A stretch of 58,150 bases of DNA from NCBI RefSeq assembly GCF_014174165.1, contig NZ_JABEQN010000026.1:1-58150 (forward strand), written 5' to 3'. Positions 27,906-37,135 of this stretch are shown here, in pieces. The position numbers and the translations under genes are program-made. The DNA is from Gluconacetobacter dulcium (GTDB lineage Bacteria > Pseudomonadota > Alphaproteobacteria > Acetobacterales > Acetobacteraceae). The notes beneath the pieces were generated by a model. The model searched no databases and was not told the DNA's origin. It saw only the letters and a program-made list of their open reading frames with translations. Within the stretch, counting starts at the first letter, position 1; each line of letters begins with the position of its first letter.

Positions 27906-30900
27906 GTTTTACTGATCGCTTCCTTCGGCGTCCGGTGCTCGCGATCGTCGTGACGATCCTGATCATCCTGTTCGGCATCCGCGCGCTGGGCGGCATCTCG
28001 ACCCGCCAGTACCCGACGCTGGAAACCTCGACGATCATGGTGACGACCCGCTATCCGGGCGCGTCCTCCGATCTTATGCAGGGCTTCGTGACCCAGCCGA
28101 TCAGCGAGGCCGTCGCGTCCGTCGAGGGAATTGATTATCTTTCCTCCACCACGACGCAAGGCCTCAGCGTGGTGACGGTGCGCATGATGCTGAATTACGA
28201 TTCCATGCGCGCCCTGACCGACGTCATGTCCAAGGTGAACGCGGTCAAATACCGGCTGCCGGAAGGCGCGTATGATCCGGTCATCAAACGCACCTCGGGC
28301 GGCTTCACCGCCGTCGCCTATATCGCCTTCGCCAGCACGACGCGGCCGCTTTACGAAATTTCCGATTACATTCACCGCGTCGCGGCGCCGATGCTCTCGG
28401 GGATCGATGGTGTGTCGGAGATCAGCTATTTCGGCGAGCAACGCCTCTCGATGCGCCTGTGGCTCGATCCCGAGAAGCTGGCCGCGAACGGCATGACGGG
28501 CGAGGACGTCGCCCAGGCCATCCGGCAGAATAATTTCCAGGCCGCACCCGGCCGCATCCGGGGCATCTATACGATCAGCAACATCAACCTCAACACGGAC
28601 CTCAAAAGTGTCGAGGAATTCCGCGACATGGTCCTGCGCTCGATCGGAGGCCGGGTCATCCGGATCCGCGATATCGGGCGCGCGGACCTCGGCCCGGACA
28701 ATACCGATACCAGTTCCGAGGCCAGCACGTTGCGCCCGCCGCGCGGCAAACCAACGCCGCGACCCGCGATCTTCATCGGCCTTGAAGCCTCGCCGACTGG
28801 TAATCCGCTGACGATCATCGCCCGTCTCAACCAGATCATGCCCAAACTCCGGGCCACACTGCCACCGGGGATCGATGTCCGCGTCCCCTACGAGACCGCG
28901 CATTTCATCCAGGCGTCGATCGACGAGGTCACCGAGACCTTCATCGAGGCGCTGCTCATCGTCATTCTGGTGATCTATCTCTCCCTCGGCACCGTGCGGG
29001 CGGTGATCGTCCCGATCGCCACCATTCCGCTGTCGATGCTTGGTGCGGTCGGGCTGATGTACACTTTCGGGTTCAGCCTGAACCTGCTCACCCTGCTGGC
29101 CATGGTGCTGTCGATCGGGCTGGTGGTCGACGACGCGATCGTGGTGATCGAGAACGTCCATCGCCATATCGAGGAGGGCAAATCGCCCTTCGACGCCGCC
29201 CTGCTCGGCGCGCGCGAAGTCGCCGGCCCAGTGATCGCAATGACCTTCACCCTCACAGCCGTCTATACCCCCATCGCCTTCATGGGCGGACTGACGGGCA
29301 CGCTGTTCAAGGAATTCGCCCTGACGCTGGCCGGCGCCGTTGTCGTGTCCGGTGTGGTCGCCCTCACCCTCTCGCCGATCATGAGCGCCAAACTGCTGAA
29401 AGCGAAGGAGAAGGAAGGCTTCATGGAGCGAATGGCGGAGCATGTGTTCGGCTTCATGAACGCGCGCTACGAGGCCGTTCTCGATTTCTCGCTGCACCAT
29501 CGGTGGATCCCCCTCGGCTCGGCCGCCGTGATCTTCCTCCTGATCCCGGTGATGCTGCATGTCTCGCAGAGCGAGCTGGCGCCCAATGAAGACCAGGATC
29601 TGGTCCTGACGGCGGTGAAGGCGCCGCAATATGCCAACCTCCATTATGTCGAGACCTACGCCCAGGCGCTCTACGACAAGATGGATGAAATCCCGGAAGG
29701 GCACAGCCATTGGATGATGAACGGCATCGAAGGGATCGCCAACAGCGTAGGCGGGGTCAATCTGGACGATTGGGGTGAGCGCCGACGCAATGCCGACCAG
29801 ATCCAGATGGACCTCCAACAGCGCGTCGCCGGTCTCCAAGGCACCAGCGTCTTCGTATTCCAGCTCCCGTCCCTGCCCGGGTCGACCGGCGGCCTGCCGG
29901 TCCAGATGGTCATCCGCAGCGATGATTCCTACCGCAACGTCTTCGGCGTCGTCTCCCATCTGCGGGAGGAGGCCCAGAAAAGCGGGCTGTTCGCCGTGGT
30001 GGACAGCGATCTCGCCTTCGACAATCCAGTCGTCCGGGTCACGGTCGACCGGATGAAAGCGAACGCCATGGGCATCCGCATGGAGCAGATCGGCGATGCC
30101 CTGAACGCCATGATCGGCGAGAACTACGTCAACCGCTTCGGCTATTACGGCCGCTCCTATGACGTGATCCCGCAATCGGTGCCTGGGGCGCGCCTCTCCC
30201 CCGACGCGCTGAAAACCTACTATGTCCGCGACAGGGACGGACATCAGGTGCCCCTGTCCGCGCTGGCGAGCATTCGCGTCGATGTCGAACCCAACCGCCT
30301 GCCGCAGTTCGGCCAGCAGAATTCGGCCACGTTCCAGGCCATTCTCGCGAAAGGGGCCACGATGGGCGACGCCGTGGCTTTCCTCAAGGCACGGGCTGCG
30401 GAGTTTCCGCCCGGCTACAGCTATGACTGGCAGTCCGACGCGCGGCAATATGTGCAGGAAGGCAAGGCGCTCGTCTTTGCCTTCGCATTCGCGCTGATCG
30501 CGATCTATCTCGTGCTATCGGTCCAGTACAACAGTTTCACCGATCCGGTCATCATCCTGATCAGCGTGCCGCTCTCGGTCTTTGGCGCCCTGATCCCGCT
30601 CGCCCTCGGCGTGACGACACTGAATATCTACACCGAGATCGGGCTGATCACGCTGATCGGCCTCGTCAGCAAGCACGGCATCCTGATGGTCGAGTTCGCC
30701 AACGAACTTTTGCACCGGGACCATCTCGACCGAGTGACGGCGATCAGGACTGCGGCCGGTATCCGTTTCCGGCCGATCATCATGACCACCGGAGCGATGG
30801 TGGTGGGACTGCTGCCGCTTGTCATGGCGTCGGGCGCCGGAGCCAACAGCCGCTTCGGGCTGGGCACGGTGATCGTCGTCGGCATGATCGTCGGCACGAC

Positions 30901-30967
30901 CATGACGCTCTTCGTGCTGCCCTCGGTCTATACGGTCATCAGGCCGCGCCGCAGCAAGACGGTGTGA
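27902..30967 (+). CDS. HAE1-type RND multidrug efflux pump (AcrB/MdtB-like)
   Basis: 1021-residue inner-membrane H+/drug antiporter. Features are the start MSFTDRFLRRPVLAIVV, the porter segment YPGASSDLMQGFVTQPI, and helix IV VLSIGLVVDDAIVVIENVHR (about residue 405), with the two Asp of the proton relay that mark HAE rather than heavy-metal pumps. The second half repeats the architecture (SKHGILMVEFANE). Length is usual. It is translationally coupled to the adaptor and followed 6 bp later by a LysR gene. Substrates are probably organic toxicants. Confidence 0.93.
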   Translation: MSFTDRFLRRPVLAIVVTILIILFGIRALGGISTRQYPTLETSTIMVTTRYPGASSDLMQGFVTQPISEAVASVEGIDYLSSTTTQGLSVVTVRMMLNYDSMRALTDVMSKVNAVKYRLPEGAYDPVIKRTSGGFTAVAYIAFASTTRPLYEISDYIHRVAAPMLSGIDGVSEISYFGEQRLSMRLWLDPEKLAANGMTGEDVAQAIRQNNFQAAPGRIRGIYTISNINLNTDLKSVEEFRDMVLRSIGGRVIRIRDIGRADLGPDNTDTSSEASTLRPPRGKPTPRPAIFIGLEASPTGNPLTIIARLNQIMPKLRATLPPGIDVRVPYETAHFIQASIDEVTETFIEALLIVILVIYLSLGTVRAVIVPIATIPLSMLGAVGLMYTFGFSLNLLTLLAMVLSIGLVVDDAIVVIENVHRHIEEGKSPFDAALLGAREVAGPVIAMTFTLTAVYTPIAFMGGLTGTLFKEFALTLAGAVVVSGVVALTLSPIMSAKLLKAKEKEGFMERMAEHVFGFMNARYEAVLDFSLHHRWIPLGSAAVIFLLIPVMLHVSQSELAPNEDQDLVLTAVKAPQYANLHYVETYAQALYDKMDEIPEGHSHWMMNGIEGIANSVGGVNLDDWGERRRNADQIQMDLQQRVAGLQGTSVFVFQLPSLPGSTGGLPVQMVIRSDDSYRNVFGVVSHLREEAQKSGLFAVVDSDLAFDNPVVRVTVDRMKANAMGIRMEQIGDALNAMIGENYVNRFGYYGRSYDVIPQSVPGARLSPDALKTYYVRDRDGHQVPLSALASIRVDVEPNRLPQFGQQNSATFQAILAKGATMGDAVAFLKARAAEFPPGYSYDWQSDARQYVQEGKALVFAFAFALIAIYLVLSVQYNSFTDPVIILISVPLSVFGALIPLALGVTTLNIYTEIGLITLIGLVSKHGILMVEFANELLHRDHLDRVTAIRTAAGIRFRPIIMTTGAMVVGLLPLVMASGAGANSRFGLGTVIVVGMIVGTTMTLFVLPSVYTVIRPRRSKTV

Positions 30968-30973
30968 CAGGCC

Positions 30974-31888
30974 GTGCGCCGCCCGCCCTTCGATCTGTGG
31001 CAACTGCTATGCGTGCGGGCAATCGCCGAGCACGGCAGTATCCATGGCGCGGCGCGTTTCCTGAACACAAGGCAATCGGCCGTCAGTCGGTCCCTGCACA
31101 ACCTGGAGGAGCGGCTTGATATCAGGCTGTTCACCCGCTCCCCCGCCGGGGCCGCTCCGACCGTCTTCGGTGAGGAATTCGTCCTCTGGACCAAGACAAT
31201 CCTGGACAATGTGGCGGGCATGAACGCTCGCGCGCGGCGAACGGGCAAGGGCGAGAGCGGCCAGATCTCCGTCGGCATCCAGACCTGCGTCCTGCCTGGA
31301 AGATTTTCCGCCTTCACAGCGGAGTTCCGCACCACACATCCGGATATCGTCTTCCGTTATTCCGAGGGCACAGGCAAAAGGCTTTTGCATCGGCTCCAAC
31401 GCGGGCAGATCGATTTCGCGGTCGTCACACGCCGCAATCTGTCTCCAGCCCTGCGGGTCACGCCCCTTTGGAGCGACCGTATCGTAGCCGCCCTCCCCGC
31501 CGACCACCCTCTAGCGACACAGCTGGAAGTGTCCTGGGCGGACCTGCGTCATGAAACATTTCTGATCGGACGTGATAATGCCGGTCAGGATTTCAAGGAA
31601 CTTATCCGACGAAAACTTGGCGAATCAGATATGCACCCGAAAATCCGCCGTCATGATATCGGCAGCAACCGGGTCATCGCTCTCGTCGAGAACAAGGAAG
31701 GCATCGCCCTGCTGCCCGCCTCGTGGCTGCCGCTGATCCGCGATCAGCAGGGCAATAATGTCGCGATCTTGGAAATCCGGGATGCGGATGGTTCCTCCCA
31801 TCTGGAATTCGGCATTGTCTGGCGACCCGACAATGAAAATCCCTGCGCCCAAACCTTCGCCCGGCATCTCGAAGACCATCGGCCCTGA
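30974..31888 (+). CDS. LysR-family transcriptional regulator
   Basis: 304 residues with the N-terminal winged helix (GSIHGAARFLNTRQSAVSRS, then LHNLEERLDIRLFTRS) and a two-lobe effector-binding domain. The GTG start is 6 bp after the RND stop, so it is probably co-transcribed with the efflux operon and may respond to its substrate. LysR genes also occur at the end of trb operons in related elements, so its true partner is open. Its stop lies 2 bp from that of the convergent DUF2274 gene. Confidence 0.88.
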   Translation: MRRPPFDLWQLLCVRAIAEHGSIHGAARFLNTRQSAVSRSLHNLEERLDIRLFTRSPAGAAPTVFGEEFVLWTKTILDNVAGMNARARRTGKGESGQISVGIQTCVLPGRFSAFTAEFRTTHPDIVFRYSEGTGKRLLHRLQRGQIDFAVVTRRNLSPALRVTPLWSDRIVAALPADHPLATQLEVSWADLRHETFLIGRDNAGQDFKELIRRKLGESDMHPKIRRHDIGSNRVIALVENKEGIALLPASWLPLIRDQQGNNVAILEIRDADGSSHLEFGIVWRPDNENPCAQTFARHLEDHRP

Positions 31889-31890
31889 GC

Positions 31891-32124
31891 CTACTTTTCC
31901 GGCGATGCCGCTTTTGCCTGCCGCCGCGCCCTGGCGAACCCCTTGTCTGACATCATGAACTGCCGAAGCATGGGTGCAACCAGCCTGGCTGGATCCATTG
32001 CCTCGCCACTACCGGAAAGAAGTGCTGCGTAAGCAAGTAGGTCGCGATGGATATCGAGAGGTAACGCCACGGTCATTCTGACCGGTTTCTCATCGGGAAG
32101 TTCCCGGATTTTCAGGTCCGTCAT
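31891..32124 (-). CDS. DUF2274 family protein, last gene of the trb operon
   Basis: 77-residue protein of the DUF2274 family that regularly follows trbI in alphaproteobacterial transfer operons. It reads KPVRMTVALPLDIHRDLLAYAALL (ribbon-helix-helix-like opening), then MDPARLVAPMLRQFMMSDKGFARARR. It probably binds DNA or a transfer protein; function unproven. The start overlaps trbI by 4 bp. Confidence 0.82.
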   Translation of the reverse strand: MTDLKIRELPDEKPVRMTVALPLDIHRDLLAYAALLSGSGEAMDPARLVAPMLRQFMMSDKGFARARRQAKAASPEK

Positions 32125-33293
32125 CGTATATCTCCCTGATCCCGATAGGGCTTGAGCAGCAGGTCCTGCCCGACCAGAACGGTGAACGGCAGCCCCGGCC
32201 GATCGGTGAGCGTTGGCTGGACGTTCAGGCTACGGTCGATCAAGCGGTTGCCTACCATCGAGAAGCCATTGCTGGCCCCGGAGCGGATCGCCTGCGCCAG
32301 ATTGTTCTCGCTCTGACTGGTTCCGGCCTCTGATCCGACGCTGAGAAGCGTGGTCACGATGGCGGCCTTGAAAAGCTGACCCCAGTGGTTGTTCACCTCA
32401 TCAGACAGGCCCGACTGCCCGATGGCGTCGCCACCGGGCAGCTTTTCCAGCACCAGGCTGTCACCATTCGGGAAGATCAGCCGGGTCCAGATGATCTGGG
32501 TGCGCTGCTGCCCGAAAGAAATGCCGCTGTTATAGGCTCCGAACAGCAGGCTCCCCTGCGGGATCAGCAGAAAGCGTCCGGTCGGGCTGTCATAGACGTT
32601 CTGGGTCACATGGCCGGTAATCTGGCCCGGCAGGTCGGAGCTGATTTTCGTGTTTAGCGCTCCCGCGATGACAGTGCCCGCCTGGAGGATATAAGGCGAC
32701 ACCGGAGGCATGATGCGATCCGGGCCGGTCGTCAGCCGGTCGGGCTGCCCCGCCAGAAAGGCGCGGTTGCCAGACTGCGCGTCCGCCGAAGGGGCCGCCG
32801 GTCCCTGGCCACCAGAGTCGCTCTCCATGGCGGGATTGACCTGATCCCGCGAATCAGTCCCGGTCTGCACAAACAGTCTGCTGGCAATCGCAGCCTCGAC
32901 CTCCTGCGCGGCACGATGATCTTCACCGCCTGACGCCGTCTTTCCCTGCCCCTGCGCGTGCACGATCGCGCGCCCAAGATCGCCGGGCAAGGGCGGCCCC
33001 AGCTTCGGCGCGCTGTTGCCAACATAGTCGGACGGCAGGCCGGCCAGACCATCGGCGGACGGGCGGGCATCCGTGTCCTGGCTGACAGCCGAGGATGAAG
33101 TCTGACGGCTGCTTTCCAGCGCATAGCCCAGAGCGAACGCCACCGCGATCATGGCCGCACCTCCCAACGACCAGACCACGGTGCGTGACAGCCGCACCAC
33201 ACGAGGCTGCTCCGCCCGCAAACGCAGATCTGGCGGTGGAGATGCTGCTGGTGCGGCAGGATTACTCTCGCCTGCTGGAGTTTCCCCACTCAT
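32121..33293 (-). CDS. trbI: TrbI, VirB10-like T4SS scaffold protein
   Basis: 390 residues. A cytoplasmic N-terminus is followed by one membrane helix (about 36-58, VVWSLGGAAMIAVAFALGYA), a Pro/Gln/Ser-rich periplasmic linker, and the conserved beta-barrel domain (about 200-390). That domain has PYILQAGTVIAGALNTKISS, DLPGQITGHVTQNVYDS, GRFLLIPQGSLLFGAYNSG and FTVLVGQDLLLKPY. VirB10 proteins span the envelope and connect the inner-membrane complex to the outer pore. Four-bp overlaps on both sides. Confidence 0.93.
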   Translation of the reverse strand: MSGETPAGESNPAAPAASPPPDLRLRAEQPRVVRLSRTVVWSLGGAAMIAVAFALGYALESSRQTSSSAVSQDTDARPSADGLAGLPSDYVGNSAPKLGPPLPGDLGRAIVHAQGQGKTASGGEDHRAAQEVEAAIASRLFVQTGTDSRDQVNPAMESDSGGQGPAAPSADAQSGNRAFLAGQPDRLTTGPDRIMPPVSPYILQAGTVIAGALNTKISSDLPGQITGHVTQNVYDSPTGRFLLIPQGSLLFGAYNSGISFGQQRTQIIWTRLIFPNGDSLVLEKLPGGDAIGQSGLSDEVNNHWGQLFKAAIVTTLLSVGSEAGTSQSENNLAQAIRSGASNGFSMVGNRLIDRSLNVQPTLTDRPGLPFTVLVGQDLLLKPYRDQGDIR

Positions 33294-34291
33294 GACTTCC
33301 TGCCGTCCGTCCGTACGATGCGCACCCGCTGCTCGGAGTGTTTGTCTCCCAGCCGTAATTCAGCAGCAGCAAACAGCCGGTCCACGATCATCCAGTTCTG
33401 CCGAACCCGGTAATTGACCAGTTCCGGCCCGCCATCGGCTCCCAGCACGAAGAGCGGCGGCAGCTCCCCCTGCCCGATCCCGGCCGGAAAGGCGATATAG
33501 ACCTTGTGCCCGTCATCGAACGCCCGGTTCGGGAGCCAGGGCGGTGTCCCGCCTTTCACCGGCTGGATGGCGTAGCGGAAGTTCAGCGCGTTCAGGTCCA
33601 GCCCTGCATCCACGGGCGCTTCGTCATCGGCCGCACTATCCTGCCGGTGCAGGGCGATCAGGTCATCCTCGGGGTAATTCCATGAGACCGACGCCATATA
33701 GGTAGCAGGGGTGGAGCGCAGTTCGGCAAGATAGGTCCGTCGGTCGGTATTGATGATCAGGTTGGTGGTCAGATCGGGCCGTGTCGGCTTCACCAGAATA
33801 TGGATGCGTTTTGTCGTCCCAGCCCCGCTTTCGGTGTCACCAATGATCCAGCGCACGGTGTCACCAGCGGCAACCGGCCCGGTACCCACCAGCTTTTCGC
33901 CCTGCTGGAGCATGATGTCAGTGATTTCTCCTTGCGAGGCGTAGACCTGATAGAGAGCGCCCGGATTATAGGGATAGACCTGCACGGCATTGATGAACCC
34001 GGCCCGCGTGGGCTGGATACGCGCGGCCAGATTGGCCTGCGTGACCCGTGCGGCCGGGTCGGCTGCTTCGGAAGCCGGATGGGCCGTGCGTCGGGACGAC
34101 AGCGGCTTGAGCTGCCCCGGCAGGGGAAGGATTTTCGGGACTTCCACTACCTGCACCGGCTTTGGTGGGTCTGGCAGACGTGTCGCCTGCATAGCGTCAT
34201 CATAGCGGATGACGGGCGGATGATACTGCTGCGCACATCCGGCCAGAGGCAGGATCAGCAGCGGCAGGACACGAAGCGCATGACGGATCAT
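33290..34291 (-). CDS. trbG: TrbG, VirB9-like outer-membrane T4SS protein
   Basis: 333 residues with a lipoprotein-type signal (LLILPLAGCAQQ, Cys at about 19). The VirB9/CagX-like domain follows, with YPYNPGALYQVYASQGEITDI at the expected place, then DTVRWIIGD, TYLAELRSTPATYMASVSW and DGHKVYIAFP. It pairs with TrbI in the core complex. It overlaps trbI and trbF by 4 bp each. Confidence 0.92.
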   Translation of the reverse strand: MIRHALRVLPLLILPLAGCAQQYHPPVIRYDDAMQATRLPDPPKPVQVVEVPKILPLPGQLKPLSSRRTAHPASEAADPAARVTQANLAARIQPTRAGFINAVQVYPYNPGALYQVYASQGEITDIMLQQGEKLVGTGPVAAGDTVRWIIGDTESGAGTTKRIHILVKPTRPDLTTNLIINTDRRTYLAELRSTPATYMASVSWNYPEDDLIALHRQDSAADDEAPVDAGLDLNALNFRYAIQPVKGGTPPWLPNRAFDDGHKVYIAFPAGIGQGELPPLFVLGADGGPELVNYRVRQNWMIVDRLFAAAELRLGDKHSEQRVRIVRTDGRKS

Positions 34292-34974
34292 TGGCCCAGC
34301 TCCTTCGACCAGTTGATGGCGGAAACGTAGATACCCAATGGGTTTTTTCGGAGATGGTCGGCGTCGCGCGGCGTGAGTAGAGCAATGGACACGATGGCGG
34401 TCCAGTGCTCGGTGCCGGTAAAGGCCCCGTCGCGGTAATGCCGCTCGGTCCAGGCGACACGGAAGCTGCCAGGCGAGGCGCGGATCACCGAGGCGATGTC
34501 CACCTCGACCTGCTCATGTCCGATGCGTGAGAAGGGATCGTTGAGACGGGCATAGTCGTTCAGCGCCACAGCACCGGACGTGGTGGTGAAATCATAGGCC
34601 CGCAGCCAGTTGTGCCGGACCACAACGGCATCCGACGACAGACCACGGACATCGCCAATAAACTGCGCCAGATACCACGCGATCTGCGGGTCCGCAGGCG
34701 TGTAACCCGCTGTCGCCGGAGACACGGCCTGCGCCTGCCCCAGCCGATCGACCTGCACGACCCACGGCACAATCGTGCCGCGCGCGGACTGCCAGATCAG
34801 TCCCGCGCCAAGTCCGGCGGACAGGAATAATGAGCTGAAGGCCATCAGCCGCCAATTGCGGGCCTGCACACGGGCGGAGCCGATGCGCTCGTCCCAGATC
34901 TGCGCCGCTTTCTGATACGGGGTGACCGGCTCGGGCGTGCTCCCGTAGCGTGTGGTGGAGCGACGGAACATCAT
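34288..34974 (-). CDS. trbF: TrbF, VirB8-like inner-membrane T4SS protein
   Basis: 228 residues. A short cytoplasmic N-terminus (TPYQKAAQIWDERIGSARVQ) is followed by a transmembrane helix (about 42-62) and the periplasmic NTF2-like VirB8 domain (IAWYLAQFIGDVRGLS, WTERHYRDGAFTGTEHWTAI, NPLGIYVSAINWSKEL). It nucleates assembly of the secretion channel. ATGA coupling with trbG and trbL. Confidence 0.92.
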   Translation of the reverse strand: MMFRRSTTRYGSTPEPVTPYQKAAQIWDERIGSARVQARNWRLMAFSSLFLSAGLGAGLIWQSARGTIVPWVVQVDRLGQAQAVSPATAGYTPADPQIAWYLAQFIGDVRGLSSDAVVVRHNWLRAYDFTTTSGAVALNDYARLNDPFSRIGHEQVEVDIASVIRASPGSFRVAWTERHYRDGAFTGTEHWTAIVSIALLTPRDADHLRKNPLGIYVSAINWSKELGQ

Positions 34975-36392
34975 TCTTTCTCCGAGAGATCAATACTGGA
35001 ACTTCCGCCCCCGCCATCAGCGGAGCGGATGACATGGGCAGCCTCGGCGGCATGGGCTGCGGCATTGCGGCGCTTCATATTTCGCGCCCAGCGGGGTGGC
35101 TGAGCGTCAGGACCGCCGCCTTCTCCACCACCTGCCGGACCACCGCCTGTGGGTGCATCACCTCCTCCAGCAGGACCACCACCGGATGGCGGCGATCCGC
35201 CGCCGTCAGAACCACCGGTTTCACCACCCTTCCCGCCCCCCATGCCCCGCGCGGCCCATTGGCTGCCGGCGGCATAGCTGTCCTTCAGGGATGACGCGGC
35301 GGAGGCTGCTTTGCCCTTGACGGCGTTGACTGCCGCGCTACCGGCGGCGCGACCAACATTCCCGGCAGCAGCAGCCATACCAGCGGCACCAGTTTGCCCG
35401 GCAGCACCGACGGAATAGGCGGTCGTGGCGGCCCCTGCGATCGCAGCTCCGCCACGCGCGGCAGCAGCTGTCGCACCGACGGCTGCGGCGCCGCCAGAAG
35501 CAACGGCTCCAACACCAGCCACCGCTGCAGCTCCCATCGCGCCGACTGCCATGCCAGTGCCGACGGCAGTACCCGCGCCAAGCTGCGGCGCGCCGGAGAT
35601 CAGACCGTTGGCAATACTGCCACCATAAATGGACAGACCGACGATCGCGAGCGAGGCCAGCACCACCGATACGGATTGCCCGATCGTAGGAACATCGCTG
35701 CCGTAGGAGATGGTGAACTGTTTGAACAATACAGACGCGATGGCGGAAATGACCGCCAGCACCATGATCTTCACACCCGACGAGACGACATTGCCCAGCA
35801 CCTTCTCGGCGAGGAAGGCGGTGCGATTGAACAGGGCGAACGGGATCAGCACGAAGCCTGCCAGCGTCGTCAGCTTGAATTCGATCAGGGCGACAAAAAG
35901 CTGCACGGCCAGAATGAAGAACGCCGCCAGCACGATCAGCCAGGACAGGCACAGCACGAAGATCTGGATGAAATTCGTAAAGAAAGCGACAGGCCCGAGG
36001 AGATTGTGAACAGAGTCCAGAAGCGGCTGAGCTGCGTCAAAACCGGTGGAAGCCAGACGGCCAGGACGCAGGAAACTCGAAAGCGCCAGCGTTCCACCGC
36101 CGGATTTCAGACCGAGAGCCGCAAAACTGTCGAACACCACCTTCGACAGATGGTCAAAATCATCGATCACAAAGGCGAAGAAGCCGATATACAGCGTCTT
36201 CTTGACCAGACGCTGGATGATGTCCTCATCCGCCGCCCAGGCCCAGAACAGCCCGGCCAGAGCGATATCCAGCACGGACAGCGTTCCGGCCAGGGAGATC
36301 ACGTTCCCTTCCACCAGACCGAACCCACTGTCGATCGTGGTGGTGAAGGTATTCAGGAAGCTATCGATAACGCCCACATCGCCCATCGCCAT
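34971..36392 (-). CDS. trbL: TrbL, VirB6-like polytopic T4SS protein with Gly/Ala-rich tail
   Basis: 473 residues. The first 270 or so contain about six membrane helices with the TrbL order (DIALAGLFWAWAADEDIIQRLVKKTL early, LVALIEFKLTTLAGFVLIPFALF centrally). The remaining 200 residues are Ala/Gly-rich, then almost pure Gly/Pro/Asp low complexity (about 390-430), ending in a charged tail. Such tails are common in TrbL but vary between plasmids. It forms the inner-membrane pore with TrbE and TrbD. Starts 5 bp after the trbJ stop, leaving no room for trbK. Confidence 0.9.
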   Translation of the reverse strand: MAMGDVGVIDSFLNTFTTTIDSGFGLVEGNVISLAGTLSVLDIALAGLFWAWAADEDIIQRLVKKTLYIGFFAFVIDDFDHLSKVVFDSFAALGLKSGGGTLALSSFLRPGRLASTGFDAAQPLLDSVHNLLGPVAFFTNFIQIFVLCLSWLIVLAAFFILAVQLFVALIEFKLTTLAGFVLIPFALFNRTAFLAEKVLGNVVSSGVKIMVLAVISAIASVLFKQFTISYGSDVPTIGQSVSVVLASLAIVGLSIYGGSIANGLISGAPQLGAGTAVGTGMAVGAMGAAAVAGVGAVASGGAAAVGATAAAARGGAAIAGAATTAYSVGAAGQTGAAGMAAAAGNVGRAAGSAAVNAVKGKAASAASSLKDSYAAGSQWAARGMGGGKGGETGGSDGGGSPPSGGGPAGGGDAPTGGGPAGGGEGGGPDAQPPRWARNMKRRNAAAHAAEAAHVIRSADGGGGSSSIDLSEKE

Positions 36393-36397
36393 GGCGG

Positions 36398-37135
36398 TCA
36401 GTTCCCGCTGCTACCGAACATCGACACCGTGCCGGGCACGTAGACGTCATGCTGGGAGAAATGCTGGTATTGCGCCTCGCTCTCCGCTTCCGTGGCGGCA
36501 TCACGCGCCTGTTGCAGGGCAGTGGCGCGACCATTGGCGGCAAGTTCGGCCTGAATGTCGGATAACTGGCGGGATTGCAGGGCCAGAAGCTGGTTTCCGG
36601 CCTGCGCCGCCTGCAACGCCCCTGAAGAGGTCTGGCTGGAGGAGACAAGCTGGGTCATGGCCGAACTGTCGCTGGGGATGTTGCCCACCACCCGCGCCTG
36701 CAATTTCAGCGCATCCTCGAACCCACCCACGGAATTCTGCCAGCGGGTCTGCGCCTGAGAAAACAGGGCGCTGTCGGACATGCCTGAAGAGACGGACGTG
36801 TATGCCTGCTGGTATTGCTGTTCGACGGACTGGACGCTGTAGGCGATATTCTGCGCCTGTGCGAGCAGAGCCGTCGTCTGGGAAATTGTTGATTGCAGCG
36901 TCGACAATGTCGAAAGCGGCAGGCTCGCCAGATTGCGTCCCTGATTGACCAGCATCTGGGCCTGGTTAGCCAGCGAGGTGATCTGGTTGTCGATCTGCTG
37001 GAGTGTGCGGGCCGCGATCAGAACATTCTGGACGTGGTTCGCACCGTCATACACTGCCCATTGGGCACGGGCGGACGGAATGATGGTGATCGAAATGACC
37101 CCAATGGCGACATAAAGACGCATGCCGTATTTCAT
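36398..37135 (-). CDS. trbJ: TrbJ, VirB5-like minor pilus protein
   Basis: 245 residues with a signal peptide (about 1-24, IPSARAQW). It is followed by a mostly helical Gln/Ala/Ser-rich chain with VLIAARTLQQIDNQITSLANQAQMLVNQ (coiled-coil-like, about 40-67) and SLPLSTLSTL. VirB5-type proteins sit at the pilus tip or assist pilus assembly. It overlaps trbE by 4 bp. Confidence 0.9.
   Translation of the reverse strand: MKYGMRLYVAIGVISITIIPSARAQWAVYDGANHVQNVLIAARTLQQIDNQITSLANQAQMLVNQGRNLASLPLSTLSTLQSTISQTTALLAQAQNIAYSVQSVEQQYQQAYTSVSSGMSDSALFSQAQTRWQNSVGGFEDALKLQARVVGNIPSDSSAMTQLVSSSQTSSGALQAAQAGNQLLALQSRQLSDIQAELAANGRATALQQARDAATEAESEAQYQHFSQHDVYVPGTVSMFGSSGN

Noticed and set aside
27677-30448. 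923-codon minus-strand frame opposite the RND pump
   Set aside because: Antisense of a clear HAE1 pump; His/Asp/Gly-rich composition without motifs.
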